DNA from: Coptis chinensis
Lineage: Eukaryota > Streptophyta > Magnoliopsida > Ranunculales > Ranunculaceae
Length of the DNA stretch: 64,000 bases
NCBI GenBank assembly: GCA_015680905.1
Contig: CM027382.1
Coordinates: 7,661,501-7,725,500 of the forward strand
Direction of reading: 5' to 3'
Notes under the pieces: generated by a model
What the model saw: the letters and a program-made list of their open reading frames with translations, nothing else
Database searches by the model: none
Told to the model about the DNA's origin: nothing
In this document: one piece after another, positions 23,570 to 35,045 of the stretch
Position numbering within the stretch: the first letter of the stretch is position 1
Layout of the letters: each line of letters starts with the position of its first letter
Made by a program: the position numbers and the translations under genes

Positions 23570-24638
23570 AGCCTAGTACCACCGAAGAGGAAGATGTCTG
23601 CCTTATCACTGATATGGATCCAAGTTGGATAACACCCATCAAAGCTTTCTTAATGGGGGTGGAGGTAGAAAACAAACAGGAAAGACCCAGAATGGAACAG
23701 GTGAGCCAAAGATACACTTTACTCGATGGGGATCTGTATAGGAGAAGTTTTAGCGGACCAATGTTAAAATGCATAGGGCCGCCGTAGATTGAAGAAGTTC
23801 TGGCTAAGGTACATGAAGGCGACTGTGGAAGTCATTCTGGCGGCTTATACGACCACCACCGACCGATCTCACGAGGGGGTATTTTTGGCCACATATGAAA
23901 AGGGATGCAGTAGGATATGCCAAAAGGTGTGAAAAATGTCAGAGATTTGCACCGCTGATACATGCTCCAGCTAAACCACTGCACAGTGTGTTTAGTCCGT
24001 GGCCGTTCGCCATGTGGGCGATGGATATAGTAGGGCCCGTGCAACAAAAAGCAAGAGGAGATTTTATTGGCAAAGCAACCGATTATTTTACAAAGTGGGT
24101 GGAAGGAGTGGCACTGCAACAAGTCAAGGAAGAAAATGTGAACAAGTTTCTGTGGGAGAATATAATTTGTAGGTTTGGATTGCCACATACAATCATCGCG
24201 GACAATGGAACACAATTTACTGGGGGAAAGGTACGAAAGTTCCTTCAGGCGTTTAAAGTGAAGCGGGGTTCCCCATACAATCCGGAGGGAATGGACAGCA
24301 GAGGCTTGAACAAAATCATAATGGATAATCTTAAGAGAAAGCCGGAGGAGCATGGGCTGACCCGGTTACATCATGTCTTTATGGGCTTACCCGACAACAA
24401 TGCAACATCTAAAATGAATCACCATTCTATGGGCTTATGGAGTAGAACAACAATGGTGGAACATCTACAAATGAACCACGGGAGGAGTTGAATTTTAACC
24501 ACGGAGTTGAATATAGGAAAAAGAGAAATGGCGTGCATTCGTCTGGAAGAATATCATTGGAAGTTACAGAGACAGTATGATAAAAGGATGAGGCCGCGAA
24601 CTTTCAATGTGGGGGATCAGGTGCTGCGACGGGTTACG
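23570..24638 (+). pseudogene. Integrase of element 3, N-terminal and core part
   Basis: The linker QRYTLLDGDLYRRSFSGP is followed by the zinc module with a CEKCQRF pair (23926-23946). The DDE core shows MDIVGPV near 24022 and IIADNGTQFTG near 24197. The third block reads GMDSRGLNKI where GQAEAANK is expected, so the catalytic Glu is missing. After 24491 a shifted frame gives the next conserved part, ending in FNVGDQVLRR, where element 4 cuts in at 24639. The rest resumes at 33600. Confidence 0.82.
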
Positions 24639-26304
24639 TGACACTCACTCCTTTTGTGTGTGTAGATGTGGTATATGAATGATGTAGATAGATGATGGTC
24701 GTTGAACAAAAAGAAGCGTATCAAAACCTAATTATCCCTCAATAAGTAAAGGATGAGTAGGGTATCATTCCACTTTTAAGTGTATGTTTATATGAAGGAC
24801 AGGATTGGAAAGGGGGTTTGAGGGATTAAAAACTATAATTGTAGATATTTTAGATTCTAATGCTAAACTAAACTAAACTAACTAAACTTATACTAAAACT
24901 AAGAATTGGAAATAAGGAGAGAATATGAGAGAGATAGATTCAAGAGATTCAAATCCACCAATGCTTTTGATTTAATGACCTTTTGCTTCATGTTGTTCTC
25001 CAAGTAGACTTCAATCGGGCAATCGAGCAAATGCCGATGCCCTCTTGGATGAAACATCGTTAACAAATAACTCTACTCAAGGTTGTTCCTATGTTCATGT
25101 TACTAGTATCTTCTTTCCTTTTATGTGAGCTTGGGCAGCTATTCAATGAATCACCATCTAAGGCAAACACAATGAATACTTCCCTTACTCTAAAATACTA
25201 CACAACTAGAAGAAAAGTAGAGAATAATAGTATAATATTCAATTACAATAAATAAAACTATATTCTAGCATTATATTCAATTGCAATAAATAAAAGCATG
25301 TTACTAGCAAATATTCAATTGCAATAAATAAAACCCTAAACTAGCATGATATTCAATTGTAATAAATAAAAACCTTAATCTATACTTCCATCCCCTGGTG
25401 TGGGCAATGGAACTAATAACTAAAAACATAAAGAACTAACCTAATTGAAAACACCATAAACCCGAGGAAATCATTAAACCTTAAGCACGGGCTTCATCTC
25501 CTCCCTTGAAGGAGAAGATTAGCCTTCCATATAGAAAGAAGAACACAAAGAACGAGAAGAAGAGTCGAAGAACATAAAACTAGAAAGACTAATTTATTAA
25601 GACTCAGCTAGTTAAAACCGATCTTTTATTATTAATCTCTCTCGCGCCAAGTTAAGGAGACAAGAATATAAGTGAATTGGCAAATTACATGAGGCACTTA
25701 GGTCCTCTATTTATAGGGGTTACAATGAGTTCTAGAAGCATTCCAAACCGTCATTTGTTTCCTAATACAAATAGGTTTCTTTCAGAGTCCGACTTCGTCT
25801 TCAAAACTGAGAAGGAATTGGCTACAGTGTCGATTCATGCGTCTGGACGCATTATCCATGCGTCCCAGCCGCAATCAATGCTGTCTGGACGCTCGATCTA
25901 TGCGTCCCAGATGCAATCAATGCGTCTGGACGCTCGATCCATGCGTCCCAGACGCATAAGCCGATTTTCTCTCTTCTGCTCTATCCTTCTATCCTCTTTT
26001 GCGGGCTTTGGTCCAAGCAACGAATCCTTTGGCCTTGGGCTTCCAAATAGACTTTAAAATAGGTCCAAGTCGCATATTTAATAGCTCCAATTCCTTGGCC
26101 TTCTCCATGATTGTCTACGGACCTCCCATGTGATCATTGATGCTCCGAATTGCCGTTTTACCCCATTTTTCTCTAATATTCTACAAAACTCTCTTTTTTA
26201 ACTGTAGAATCTTAAAACACAACTTATAAACACTATTAGTCCACTAAGATGGCTAAACAAGAGGCATAATCGAGGGTTAAATAGCACTTTTTGAGCACTT
26301 ATCA
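24639..26304 (-). repeat. 3' LTR of element 4
   Basis: It matches 31969-33594 closely over most of its length. The main difference is at 25825-25985, where a GC-rich array of ATGCGTCTGGACGC and ATGCGTCCCAGACGC words is longer than in the partner LTR. Confidence 0.92.
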
Positions 26305-28289
26305 CAACTCCCAACTAGCTTTTTTGCTAGTCTCTTAGCAAATAAGATAAAAATAGATAAGTGATCAAAATCACATCCTAATAACAAAAATAAAATCCTA
26401 ACTCATTTTAGCGGGCATCGCGATTGCATTTTACCATATGCAACAAGGCTTTAAACCTTTAAGTTCCCCAAAAAGGACGAGTTATAGTCTCGTGAGGGTT
26501 TTCAGGTGATATACCCACAAAATCAATCAATAGCATGTTTAAGAATGATATTATTTTTCAGAGAGAGAAATTCCTTACCCACTTAGTGCTTACTCCAATA
26601 GACAGTCTCCATTGCTAACTACATTGTTGTAAAGACTCATAGATTATGATGGGAGATAGTAAAAATTGACAAAATTATCAATCAAGGCTTATGTGTGTAC
26701 TTAGTCAATCTCCTATACTCTCATATCCAAGAAACGGAATCCCTAGTTTACCATAGGTAGATAATCTCGACTTTCAATCCTCACCGATCATACTCTCAGA
26801 AAAGAATCTCTCAGAAGATGGTCTACTATTTTACCTCATGTATGTGGGTAAAAAGAATAATGCATCTGAACATCCCACATACTACCTTGAAAAACGATTT
26901 ACGAATAAAAGTCGTCTCATGGAAAGAATGTCAATCACATATGAAGTGTCGGGTCCTTCACTTTAGCATCCTCTCACCTATTCTAGACTTCGTACCCATC
27001 TTGTAATGATAAGTCATGGGTTGTAACTTGGCTTGGGTATTGGTTTATGAAGGAAAGGTAAAAAAGGATTCTAAGGTTGTTTGAGAAAAACACTAAGGGT
27101 TTTGCTTCTTTCTTTGGAAGATTTCTTCAAATTCTGTATTGCAGAGAAAATTCTTCCTTTGTCTTAGCTTTTCCATCCATTACGTTCAACTTTTTTTTTT
27201 TTTTTTAAAAAAAAGCTCGGTGGTATATCCTTGATTAGTCTTGGATATGCTTGTTTTCCACTAGCTTTTTTCACTTTTGAACAGAATGATGGACTTCATT
27301 GTATGTCTCTCGATATTTCCTTGTAATTTTCCTTTTGTGGTCTTTCTTCCTCCTTGTGCCCCTCATATATTCGAAACATATGGGTATGGTGATAAAGATT
27401 TTGGCTATACTCCTTATGCGGAGTTGGGTGATGGGTAAAGGGTTTTATGAAATAAAATGGCTTATTGTAAAGGCTCAAAGGGTTTAACATGATGGTCCTA
27501 CTAGGTGGGATAAATCTTTGAATGGGTTTACAACTTGACTTATCGATTATGATACTCTATTTGAATAGACTACAAGACCTAATGGCTATCTCCCCGGTTG
27601 ATGTCACCGTGATTAACCAAATCAACGAATAATGAGACTATATTACAACGACATAAAGAACTGAAAGATGTTGAGTCACTAAGACTCGGATTTTTCGTAA
27701 GAACTCTCCAAAGAATGGGTATAAAGCTCAAGTCTCACGGGCTAAGTCTAAAAATTCTACTTCCAGTTTACTAGGGGTTTAAATCTCTCTTCTAGCAAAA
27801 GTACACAAAACTGACCAAGTATTATGGTGGTGCCTTGATAAAGAATTATATCAATAAGAACTATGTCCGAGCATAATAAATAGTCTAAGCGGTAATGAAA
27901 TCAATAATATCAACTATCTATCAAACTCAACACTAAGCAGTATAGAATATATATCCCAGACTCATCATTAAAATTCATTTTTTTCATGCTCTTGATATAG
28001 AAACAAAAATATTTTTGTTTTTGAAAACTAATTTTCGAAATTCATTTCTCAAGTACACCCTCCCCCTACTTATGCATGCATTGACCTCAATGTATAAAGA
28101 AGTAAATGAAATGAATGAGAAAAAGGCAGGATATTACCATTGATGCCGAATATCATAATTAGTTCAAGAAACAAATTTTTAGGTATTTTTACGTCAGATC
28201 CCCAAGACGTAATGTGAGTCTTTTAAAGTCAGATTCTCAAGACTTTTGAGTCCTTTATAGTCAGATCCTCAAGACTAGTATATCATGCA
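26305..28289 (-). other. 3' noncoding region of element 4
   Basis: Reverse counterpart of element 2 positions about 16205-18179, including the AGTCTTGAGG tandem motif and the LTR-proximal ctagttgggagttg. The MITE of element 2 is not part of this stretch. No supported gene. Confidence 0.65.
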
Positions 28290-28999
28290 TTATCAATTTG
28301 GAGTGAGGAGATCATATTTTCTTACCCAAATCTGACGAATGTTTGGAGGACGAGGAGGTCTCACCTTGTGCTTTGTTAAAAATACTCCTTGATATGCTGG
28401 AAAGATTGTTGGTGAAGTTGTTTCTCTACCTTGAACTATTTCAGGTCTGATGATTTTGTGATAGGCCTTGTGGTTCCTCTGTATAGAAGATTGATGAAAA
28501 TCTTTCTTTCTAATAGGATAATAGTATCTGATGTGCCCTTTACCACCACAGTGATGATAATGGATGTCTGGCTGACTACTCTCAGGGTGGGCAGTAGACT
28601 GGTTCACATACTTCTCTCGTTCAGACAATAATGGTGTAGAAGATGCTTCAACAGTGCAATTCTTCTTATTAATATGGTCCACTTTACGCTTCGAGAAAAC
28701 TCATTTCGGTTTCTAGATTACATTTGTTTTTCCAAAACTTCTTTAAAAGCCGATTCTCTAGTAACCGATTTTTCCGGGTAGAAGTCATTTGTTCATCATC
28801 TGAAATGTAGAGTTCATCTTCTCAAGATATGATACTCTCTCTGTCAATTTTCCATTATGCTCACTTAAATCCTGAATTTTCTGCAGAGATTCCAAGAACA
28901 TGGCTAGCAACACCTCTGTGGTGGGGTTCCGGGTTCATCACGGTTTCTATAGATTTAGCACTTTCAATTGTATCTTGAATGGGGCCTAATTCTTGTATC
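28290..28999 (-). pseudogene. Copia-type gag-like fragment inside element 4
   Basis: Minus-strand frames give a coiled-coil-like segment (QKIQDLSEHNGKLTERVSY then LEKMN), and further on a zinc-knuckle-like HYHHCGGKGHIRYYY. The end is IRQIWVRKYDL. In Ty1/copia Sirevirus-like polyproteins the order is coiled coil, knuckle of the type CHYCGGKGHIRPYC, then a VWVRK-like word before the protease. Here the first and last Cys of the knuckle are Tyr, so zinc binding is lost. The fragment is bounded on both sides by Athila sequence. Assignment rests on wording only. Confidence 0.55.
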
Positions 29000-29420
29000 A
29001 TACTATCAAGGAAGTACACCTCTCCACCCCGGCTTCATCACAATCCTTATGCAACAGGTGAAAGATATTTATATCCATGGACATCTTACCAAAGTTGATC
29101 TTCATTTCACCGTTGTGACAATTTATCAAAGCTTTTGCGGTGGCGAGAAAAGGTCGGCCTAGAATAATTGGTATTTTATCAAAGGCTTCACGGGTGTCTA
29201 TCACAATGAAATCCATCGGATAGTAGAAATCGGCTACTTGAACAAGAACATCCTCAACTATGCCTCTTGGAATCTTGGTAGAGCGGTCACTAACTTCAAT
29301 TTGACTTGTGTAGGCTTTAGGTTCTCAGCCCAACGCTTGGTACAAATGATATGGCAAGAGATTAACACTAGCACCAAGGTCTAAGAGAGCATTACCCGTG
29401 AATTTTTCTCCTATCTTGCA
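28998..29420 (-). pseudogene. Aspartic protease remnant of element 4
   Basis: Near 29400-29340 (minus) the frame reads NALLDLGASVNLLPYHLYQALG, the Athila-type active site with DLGA. From 29216 the frame gives DFIVIDTREAFDKIPIILGRPF and ATAKALINCHNGEMKINFG, the flap and the C-terminal half. The Athila similarity stops at MDINIFHLLHKDCDEAGVE (about 29020), just after the protease. RT should begin a little further on. Confidence 0.72.
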
Positions 29421-29589
29421 TGATATTGTAGGACTTCACGGATCTTTGAGCTTATTTGGAGCTTTGCGATGGATAATAGATGTTGTTTGTCGACTAGAAA
29501 TGCTCGCTTTGGAATATGAGTACTTCTCTTTATGTTGCATGCATCCTTCAAGAATTTGGCATATGATGGCAACTGCTTGATCGCTTTGA

Positions 29590-31405
29590 GAAGGGGATAT
29601 TGATGTTATCTTTCTCAAATGCCTCCTTCATCTCGAAAATTGCTTGTCCTTTTTGCTTTGAGCAAAAAATATAGGAAAAGGTGCCTTTCGGTACAAACAC
29701 ATCGGCGTAATGTTGCGCTCTTCTTTCTCTTTGGCATTCTTGCATATCTTGTCTTGGTTGTCTTGACAAATGGGAGTGGAAAGGATTTCCCCACTTCCTT
29801 TTGAACTTCATTTGAAATCTTGACCCGATTGCTCTGTAGCAATGTCATCATGAGAAGGTAAGTCAACCTTGTTGTCTATCTTCAATTCGTGCGAGAGTAG
29901 TAACTAAGCTAACATGATCATGGAGGTGATCAATACTAGAAGTTGTCCCCGATGTGGCATACATCTTCACTCTTCAATATTGGTTCCAATAAGCTAGGTT
30001 GAGTGGCTTGTGTCTTCTGGACAAAGCGGTGGTGAGTTAAGTCGACCTTAGCCTCTAGAGACTCCATTCTAGAACATTGACTTGCACGAGATTCGGAGGA
30101 GATTGAGTGAGACTATGCAAGAAGCTCTAGAACACTTTCAAACTTCTGATTTTTTCTGTGATAGCAAAGTAATTGCATTCTCGAGGGTTGGCGGGTCGCG
30201 GCATAATTTCTCCTAGGATCGGCACTAACTCTCCACTTGTATTGGAATTTTGTTGAGAGTATAATTGTTGTTGAGGAACCAAACTGTGAAACTTAACTTG
30301 TGCGTGGAATATAACTTTGATCTTGAGAACACGGGGGTCCAACATTACGTCTCCAATAATTACCTTGAAAGTTATTACCACCTTGGTTGGGCCTCTGAAA
30401 TGAGTTTATATTGTACTCTCCAAGTGATGCATGTTGATAGTAACGGGACATTCTAGAGTTGCATGGGAAGTGTCGAACGGACTTTCGCAGTATTGGCTAG
30501 CTTGCATGACTGGGAGAGATTTATTCTGGAGACTTGTTGAACTTGGAGGGATTCATAGAGAACTGATTAAATTTCTTACTCAGAGTTTCAATGCTGGTGG
30601 CCAGGCTGGCCAATGTAGACTTCAGTTCTTGATCTGATTGTTCATGTGCTTGGTAACCAAATTGCTTTGGCTCCCCCTCCATGCTAGCTCCATCCTCGTT
30701 GCTAGTAGTCCATTGTTGTGTTTCTTCAGCTAAATTCTCGAGAAAGTTGTAAGCTTCCTCTCCATCCATTGATGTAAACTTGCCTTTGTGCATTGACTGT
30801 ATCATCTGCTTGTTCATAGTAGAAAGTCCTCGAAAGAAAAAATGAGCCAGTGTGCTCTTATCATAACCATGATGTGGACATGAGACTAGCAGATTATTGA
30901 ATTTCTCCCAGCTTTGATGATATTCTTCAGTCACCTTCCCTTTGAAATTGTTGATGGCTTCTTTGCATGGCATCTGTCTTACGGGGTGGGTAGAACTTGT
31001 TCATAAACTTTGTTCTTAACTTCTCGGTTGTTGATTGATTGATCGGCTATGCGGTTAACCATTCGGATGCTTTACCTTCCAGTGAGAGTGGAAAAAGAAT
31101 TAACTTGATACTCTCATCCCCGATATTACGGTTCTTGAAAGTTTCGGGGATCGATAGAAATTTGTTCATGTGAACATAAAATTTGAACATTATGCGAACC
31201 ATTGAACTTTGGAAGCATAGAGATTATTGATGCTCTAAGTTCAAACCTGGTTAGCTTCTATCTCTGGAAAAACAATACTGCTTGGTGGGTCTCCAATGAT
31301 TGGTGAATAGAAATCACTCAGCTTCTTCCTTTGTTGTGCTTGCATGGGAGGGATAGCTTCAGGATTATTGGTGTCCAAAACACCTCCATCATTTCTTGCG
31401 GCCAT
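29590..31405 (-). pseudogene. gag of element 4 (broken)
   Basis: The start ATG at 31405 begins MAARNDGGVLDTNNPEAIPP, followed by DFYSPIIGDPP, the Athila gag start. The early capsid is frameshifted. The central block, 30973-30521, is open: AINNFKGKVTEEYHQSWEKF, LLVSCPHHGYDKSTLAHFF, GLSTMNKQMIQSMHKG, NFLENLAEETQQW. Further frames carry EIMPRPANPREC (30250-30180) and, near 29640-29590, KEAFEKDNINIPF, which precedes the protease. The central block fills the damaged gap in element 2's gag. Confidence 0.78.
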
Positions 31406-31950
31406 TGTATCAATCTCGTCTAGTATTCTTGCTATGCGAAGATGATGAAAACTATCCTACTATGCTTGAATGCAATTAAACTAATATGAAACTATTCTAA
31501 ATTATACTAATATGCAAAACTACTTTTCTTCATTTGGGTTGGGCTTTGCAGCTAGTATCTCGCCCGTTGTCTAAAATTTCGTCTCTTCTAGGGTTATGGT
31601 GAATCACTTGGATTGCTTAAGTACCACGCCCCCAGGCGATAGTCCGTTTGTCAAGATTCAGGACAAGAAACACTAGAGTTTGATATTTTATTTGTGTTGG
31701 CTTACAACTTCAATTGTTGAAAAGGTCCTAAATGCAATTATGCTAGAAAGCAATAAAACTAAACTAACGATGCAACTATACTAAGAATGAAATAAAAGAA
31801 TGAAGATTCAACTAACCTGGATGGTAGATCTTGTCTTCGAGATGTCCTTCAAGCTTCTTTCTTTCTTAAAAGGATGGATGATGCGGCTAAAATTACCTCA
31901 ATATCCAAAATTCTAATCTTGAAAGAAAATGTTAAACATAAACAACTTAA

Positions 31951-31967
31951 AATGGCAGCGGCGCCAT
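31951..31967 (-). other. Primer binding site of element 4
   Basis: On the minus strand, aATGGCGCCGCTGCCATT follows the LTR end. It is the same site as in element 2 at 9366. Confidence 0.7.
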
Positions 31968-31968
31968 T

Positions 31969-33594
31969 TGACACTCACTCCTTTTGTGTGTGTAGATGTG
32001 GTATATGAATGATGTAGATAGATGATGGTTGTTGAACAAAAAGAAGCGTATCAAAACCTAATTATCCCTCAATAAGTAAAGGATGAGTAGGGTATCGTTC
32101 CACTTTTAAGTGTATGTTTATATGAAGGACAGGATTGGAAAGGGGGTTTGAGGGATTAAAAACTATAATTGTAGATATTTTAGATTTTAATGCTAAACTA
32201 AACTAAACTAACTAAACTTATACTAAAACTAAGAATTGGAAATAAGGAGAGAATATGAGAGAGATAGATTCAAGAGATTCAAATCCACCAATGCTTTTGA
32301 TTCATGACCTTTTGCTTCATGTTGTTCTCAAGTAGACTTCAATCGAAAATCGAGCGAGTGTGCGATGCCCCTTGGATGAAACCTCGTTAACAAATAACTC
32401 TACTCAAGGTTGTTCCTATGTTCATGTTACTAGTATCTTCTTTCCTTTTATGTGAGCTTGGGCAGCTATTCAATGAATCACCATCTAAGGCAAACACAAG
32501 GAATACTTCCCTTACTCTAAAAAACACTACACAACTAGAAGAAAAGTAGAGAATAATAGTATAATATTCAATTACAATAAATAAAACTCTATTCTAGCAT
32601 TATATTCAATTGCAATAAATAAAAGCATGTTACTAGCAAATATTCAATTGCAATAAATAAAACCCTAAACTAGCATGATATTCAATTGTAATAAATAAAA
32701 ACCTTAATCTATACTTCCATCCCCTGGTGTGGGCAATGGAACTAATAACTAAAAACATAAAGAACTAACCTAATTGAAAAACACCATAAACCAGAAGAAT
32801 CATTAAACCTTAAGCACCGGCTTCATCTCCTCCCTTGAAGGAGAAGATTAGTCTTCCATATAGAAAGAAGAACACAAAGAACGAGAAGAAGAGTCGAAGA
32901 ACATAAGACTAGAAAGACTAATTTATTAAGACTCAGCTAGTTAAAACCGATCTTTTATTATTAATCTCTCTCTGCCTCAAGTTCTGGAGACAAGAATATA
33001 AGTGAATTGGCAAATTACATGAGGCACTTAGGTCCTCTATTTATAGGGGTTACAATGAGTTCTAGAAGCATTCCAAACCGTCATTTGTTTCCTAATACAA
33101 ATAGGTTTCTTTCAGAGTCCGACTTCGTCTTCAAAACTGAGAAGGAATTGGCTACGATTAATCGATTCATGCGTCTGCGGGCGCATTATCCATCGTCGGC
33201 CCCCAATCAATGCGTCACGGGCCGCGTTAATAAGCGATTTTCTCATAAGCCCTTTCTCTCTCTCTTCGCTCTATCCTTCTATCCTCTTTGCGGGCTTTGG
33301 TCCAAGCAACGAATCCTTTGGCCTTGGGCTTCCAAATAAACTTTAAAATAGGTCCAAGTCACATATTTAATAGCTCCAATTCATTGGCCTTCTCCATGAT
33401 TGTCTATGGACCTCCCATGTGATCATTGATGCTCCGAATTGCTTCGTTTTACCCCATTTTCTCTAATATTCTACAAAACTCTCTTTTTCACCTGTAGAAT
33501 CTTAAAACACAACTTATAAACACTATTAGTCCACTAAGATGGCTAAACAAGAGGCATAATCGAGGGTTAAATAGCACTTTTTGAGCACTTATCA
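31969..33594 (-). repeat. 5' LTR of element 4
   Basis: Near-identical partner of 24639-26304. The GC-rich palindromic array at 33165-33245 is shorter and altered. Confidence 0.92.
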
Positions 33595-33775
33595 TTACGC
33601 CAGCCACCAGGAATGAGAATGACAGCAAACTGGGGCCTAACTGGGAGGGACCATATGTCGTGACGAAAAAGGGAAATTCTGGGACTTATAAGCTACGGAA
33701 TTCAGCAGGGAAAAAGATTGATAAACTGTGGAACATAAGAATGTTGAAAATTTACCATAGTGAAAGCCTTGTTTA
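33595..33775 (+). pseudogene. Integrase C-terminal end of element 3, cut off by element 4
   Basis: After the duplicated ttacg (33595-33599) the frame reads KLGPNWEGPYVVTKKGNSG, then TYKLRNSAGK and MLKIYHSESLV with a stop at about 33773. This is the GPY/F-type integrase tail that should follow FNVGDQVLRR at 24638. The junction shows that element 4 landed inside a polyprotein gene that was once continuous. Confidence 0.85.
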
Positions 33776-33899
33776 GTTTTCAAGTGAGATATGAGAGTCA
33801 GGGTGTAATATCTGGTACAGTATATTTTTATCCATGAATAAAACAAGCCCTTCTCTTATATATAGTTGGTATGGAAAGCAAAAGGAATTTTGATGAACG

Positions 33900-34735
33900 A
33901 ACTCCAAATCAAGTTGGGGGCAAGCTGAATTAAGCCCACCGGGGGCTTCTGACCACCCCACGCACAATAGGGAAGAGGAGCCGCCCGCGGACTATATGTC
34001 GAATCAACTTGGGGCAAAGCCGAAGTTGCCCTCCAGGCTTCTGACCATCTAAAGTCCCGGGGGGGGGAGGAGCCAGCGGACTATATGTCCGAATCAACTT
34101 GGGGGCAAGGCGAAGTTGCCCCTCAGCTTTGACCCGTCCGAGAAAGCGGGGGGAGGAGCCCTCCATGGACTATATGTCCGAATCAACTTGGGGGCAAGCT
34201 GAGTTGCCCCTCCAGGCTTCGCAGCCGTCAGAGAAAGCGGGGGGGAGGAGCCCTTCGCGGACTATTTGTCCGAATCAACTTGGGGGCAAGCTGAGTTGCC
34301 CCTCCAGGCCAGCGCAGCCGCCGAGAAAGCGGGGGAGGAGCCCGCCCGTGGACTATATGTCGAATCAACTTAGGGGCAAGGCGAGTTGCCCCTCAGGCTC
34401 CTTGGCCGTCGCCGAGAAAGGGGGGAGGAGCTCTTCGCGGACTATATGTCTGAATCAACTTGGGGGCAAGCTGAGTTGTCCCACCAGGCGGGGGGGAGGA
34501 GTTCTTCGCGGACTATATGTCGAATCAACTTGGGGGCAAAGGCGAGTTGCCCTCGGGCTCGGAGCCGTCGAGAGATAGCGGGGGATGAGCCCTTCGCGGA
34601 CTATATGTCGAATCAACTTAGGGGCAAAAGCTGAGTTGCCCCTCCGAGCTTCCACGGCCGTCCCGAGGAGAAACAAGGGGAAGAAGCCTTTTATGGACTA
34701 TCGTCTAAATCAACAAGATTGCGCGAATCGGTGTT
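33900..34735 (+). repeat. Tandem repeat array in the 3' region of element 3
   Basis: The word ACTATaTGTC recurs at about 33991, 34080, 34169, 34261, 34352, 34441, 34512, 34600 and 34697, so the unit is about 88-92 bp with one short copy of ~71 bp. Each unit holds AATCAACTTGGGGGCAAGCT followed by GAGTTGCCCCTCCAGG, and a G-run with GGAGGAGCCC. GGGGCAA and TTGCCCC in each unit form a short hairpin. The array lies between integrase and the antisense gene. Short ORFs across it are by-products of the repeat. Confidence 0.9.
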
Positions 34736-35045
34736 CCATTAGGCTTCCGCGGTGAATACAAACACTCATATCGATGCACCCTTGCATATTTCGAGTCCAA
34801 GTCAACTGAGAATAAAATTAACAGAGATATATACAATGGAAATTGGACTTGGTAGTAAAGAAGGGAACTCTAGACTGCCAAGTGATCAACATTAAAGACC
34901 TGCTGGCCATTCCCAGAAACCAGGTAAAAGAGATGTTACAATCAAGTACTGTCAAAGTGTGAATCGCAAAATCTCAAAAGTACAAGGGGGAACATTTTAA
35001 GTACAAAACATCAATTCACTAGGACAAAAGATGAATTCCAAGAAA
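34736..35045 (+). other. Spacer between repeat array and antisense gene
   Basis: No gene seen. On the minus strand it would be the 3' untranslated part of the antisense transcript. Confidence 0.4.

Larger units (their letters stand above)
24639..33594 (-). mobile_element. Element 4: rearranged Athila-family element lacking polymerase and integrase
   Basis: On the minus strand, LTRs of about 1.63-1.67 kb (5' LTR 33594-31969, 3' LTR 26304-24639) start TGATAAGTGC and end GTGTCA. They are flanked by a perfect 5-bp duplication, ttacg (24634-24638, 33595-33599). It is the same LTR family as element 2. Reading inward, the order is PBS, gag, protease, then a copia-type gag-like fragment, then the normal Athila tail. 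RT, RNase H and integrase are gone. It could only have moved with enzymes from a related element. Confidence 0.9.

Noticed and set aside
34099..34634. Overlapping ORFs of 159 and 82 codons in the repeat array
   Set aside because: They repeat the same peptide each ~90 bp, as any open frame through a tandem array does. There is no start context or family match.
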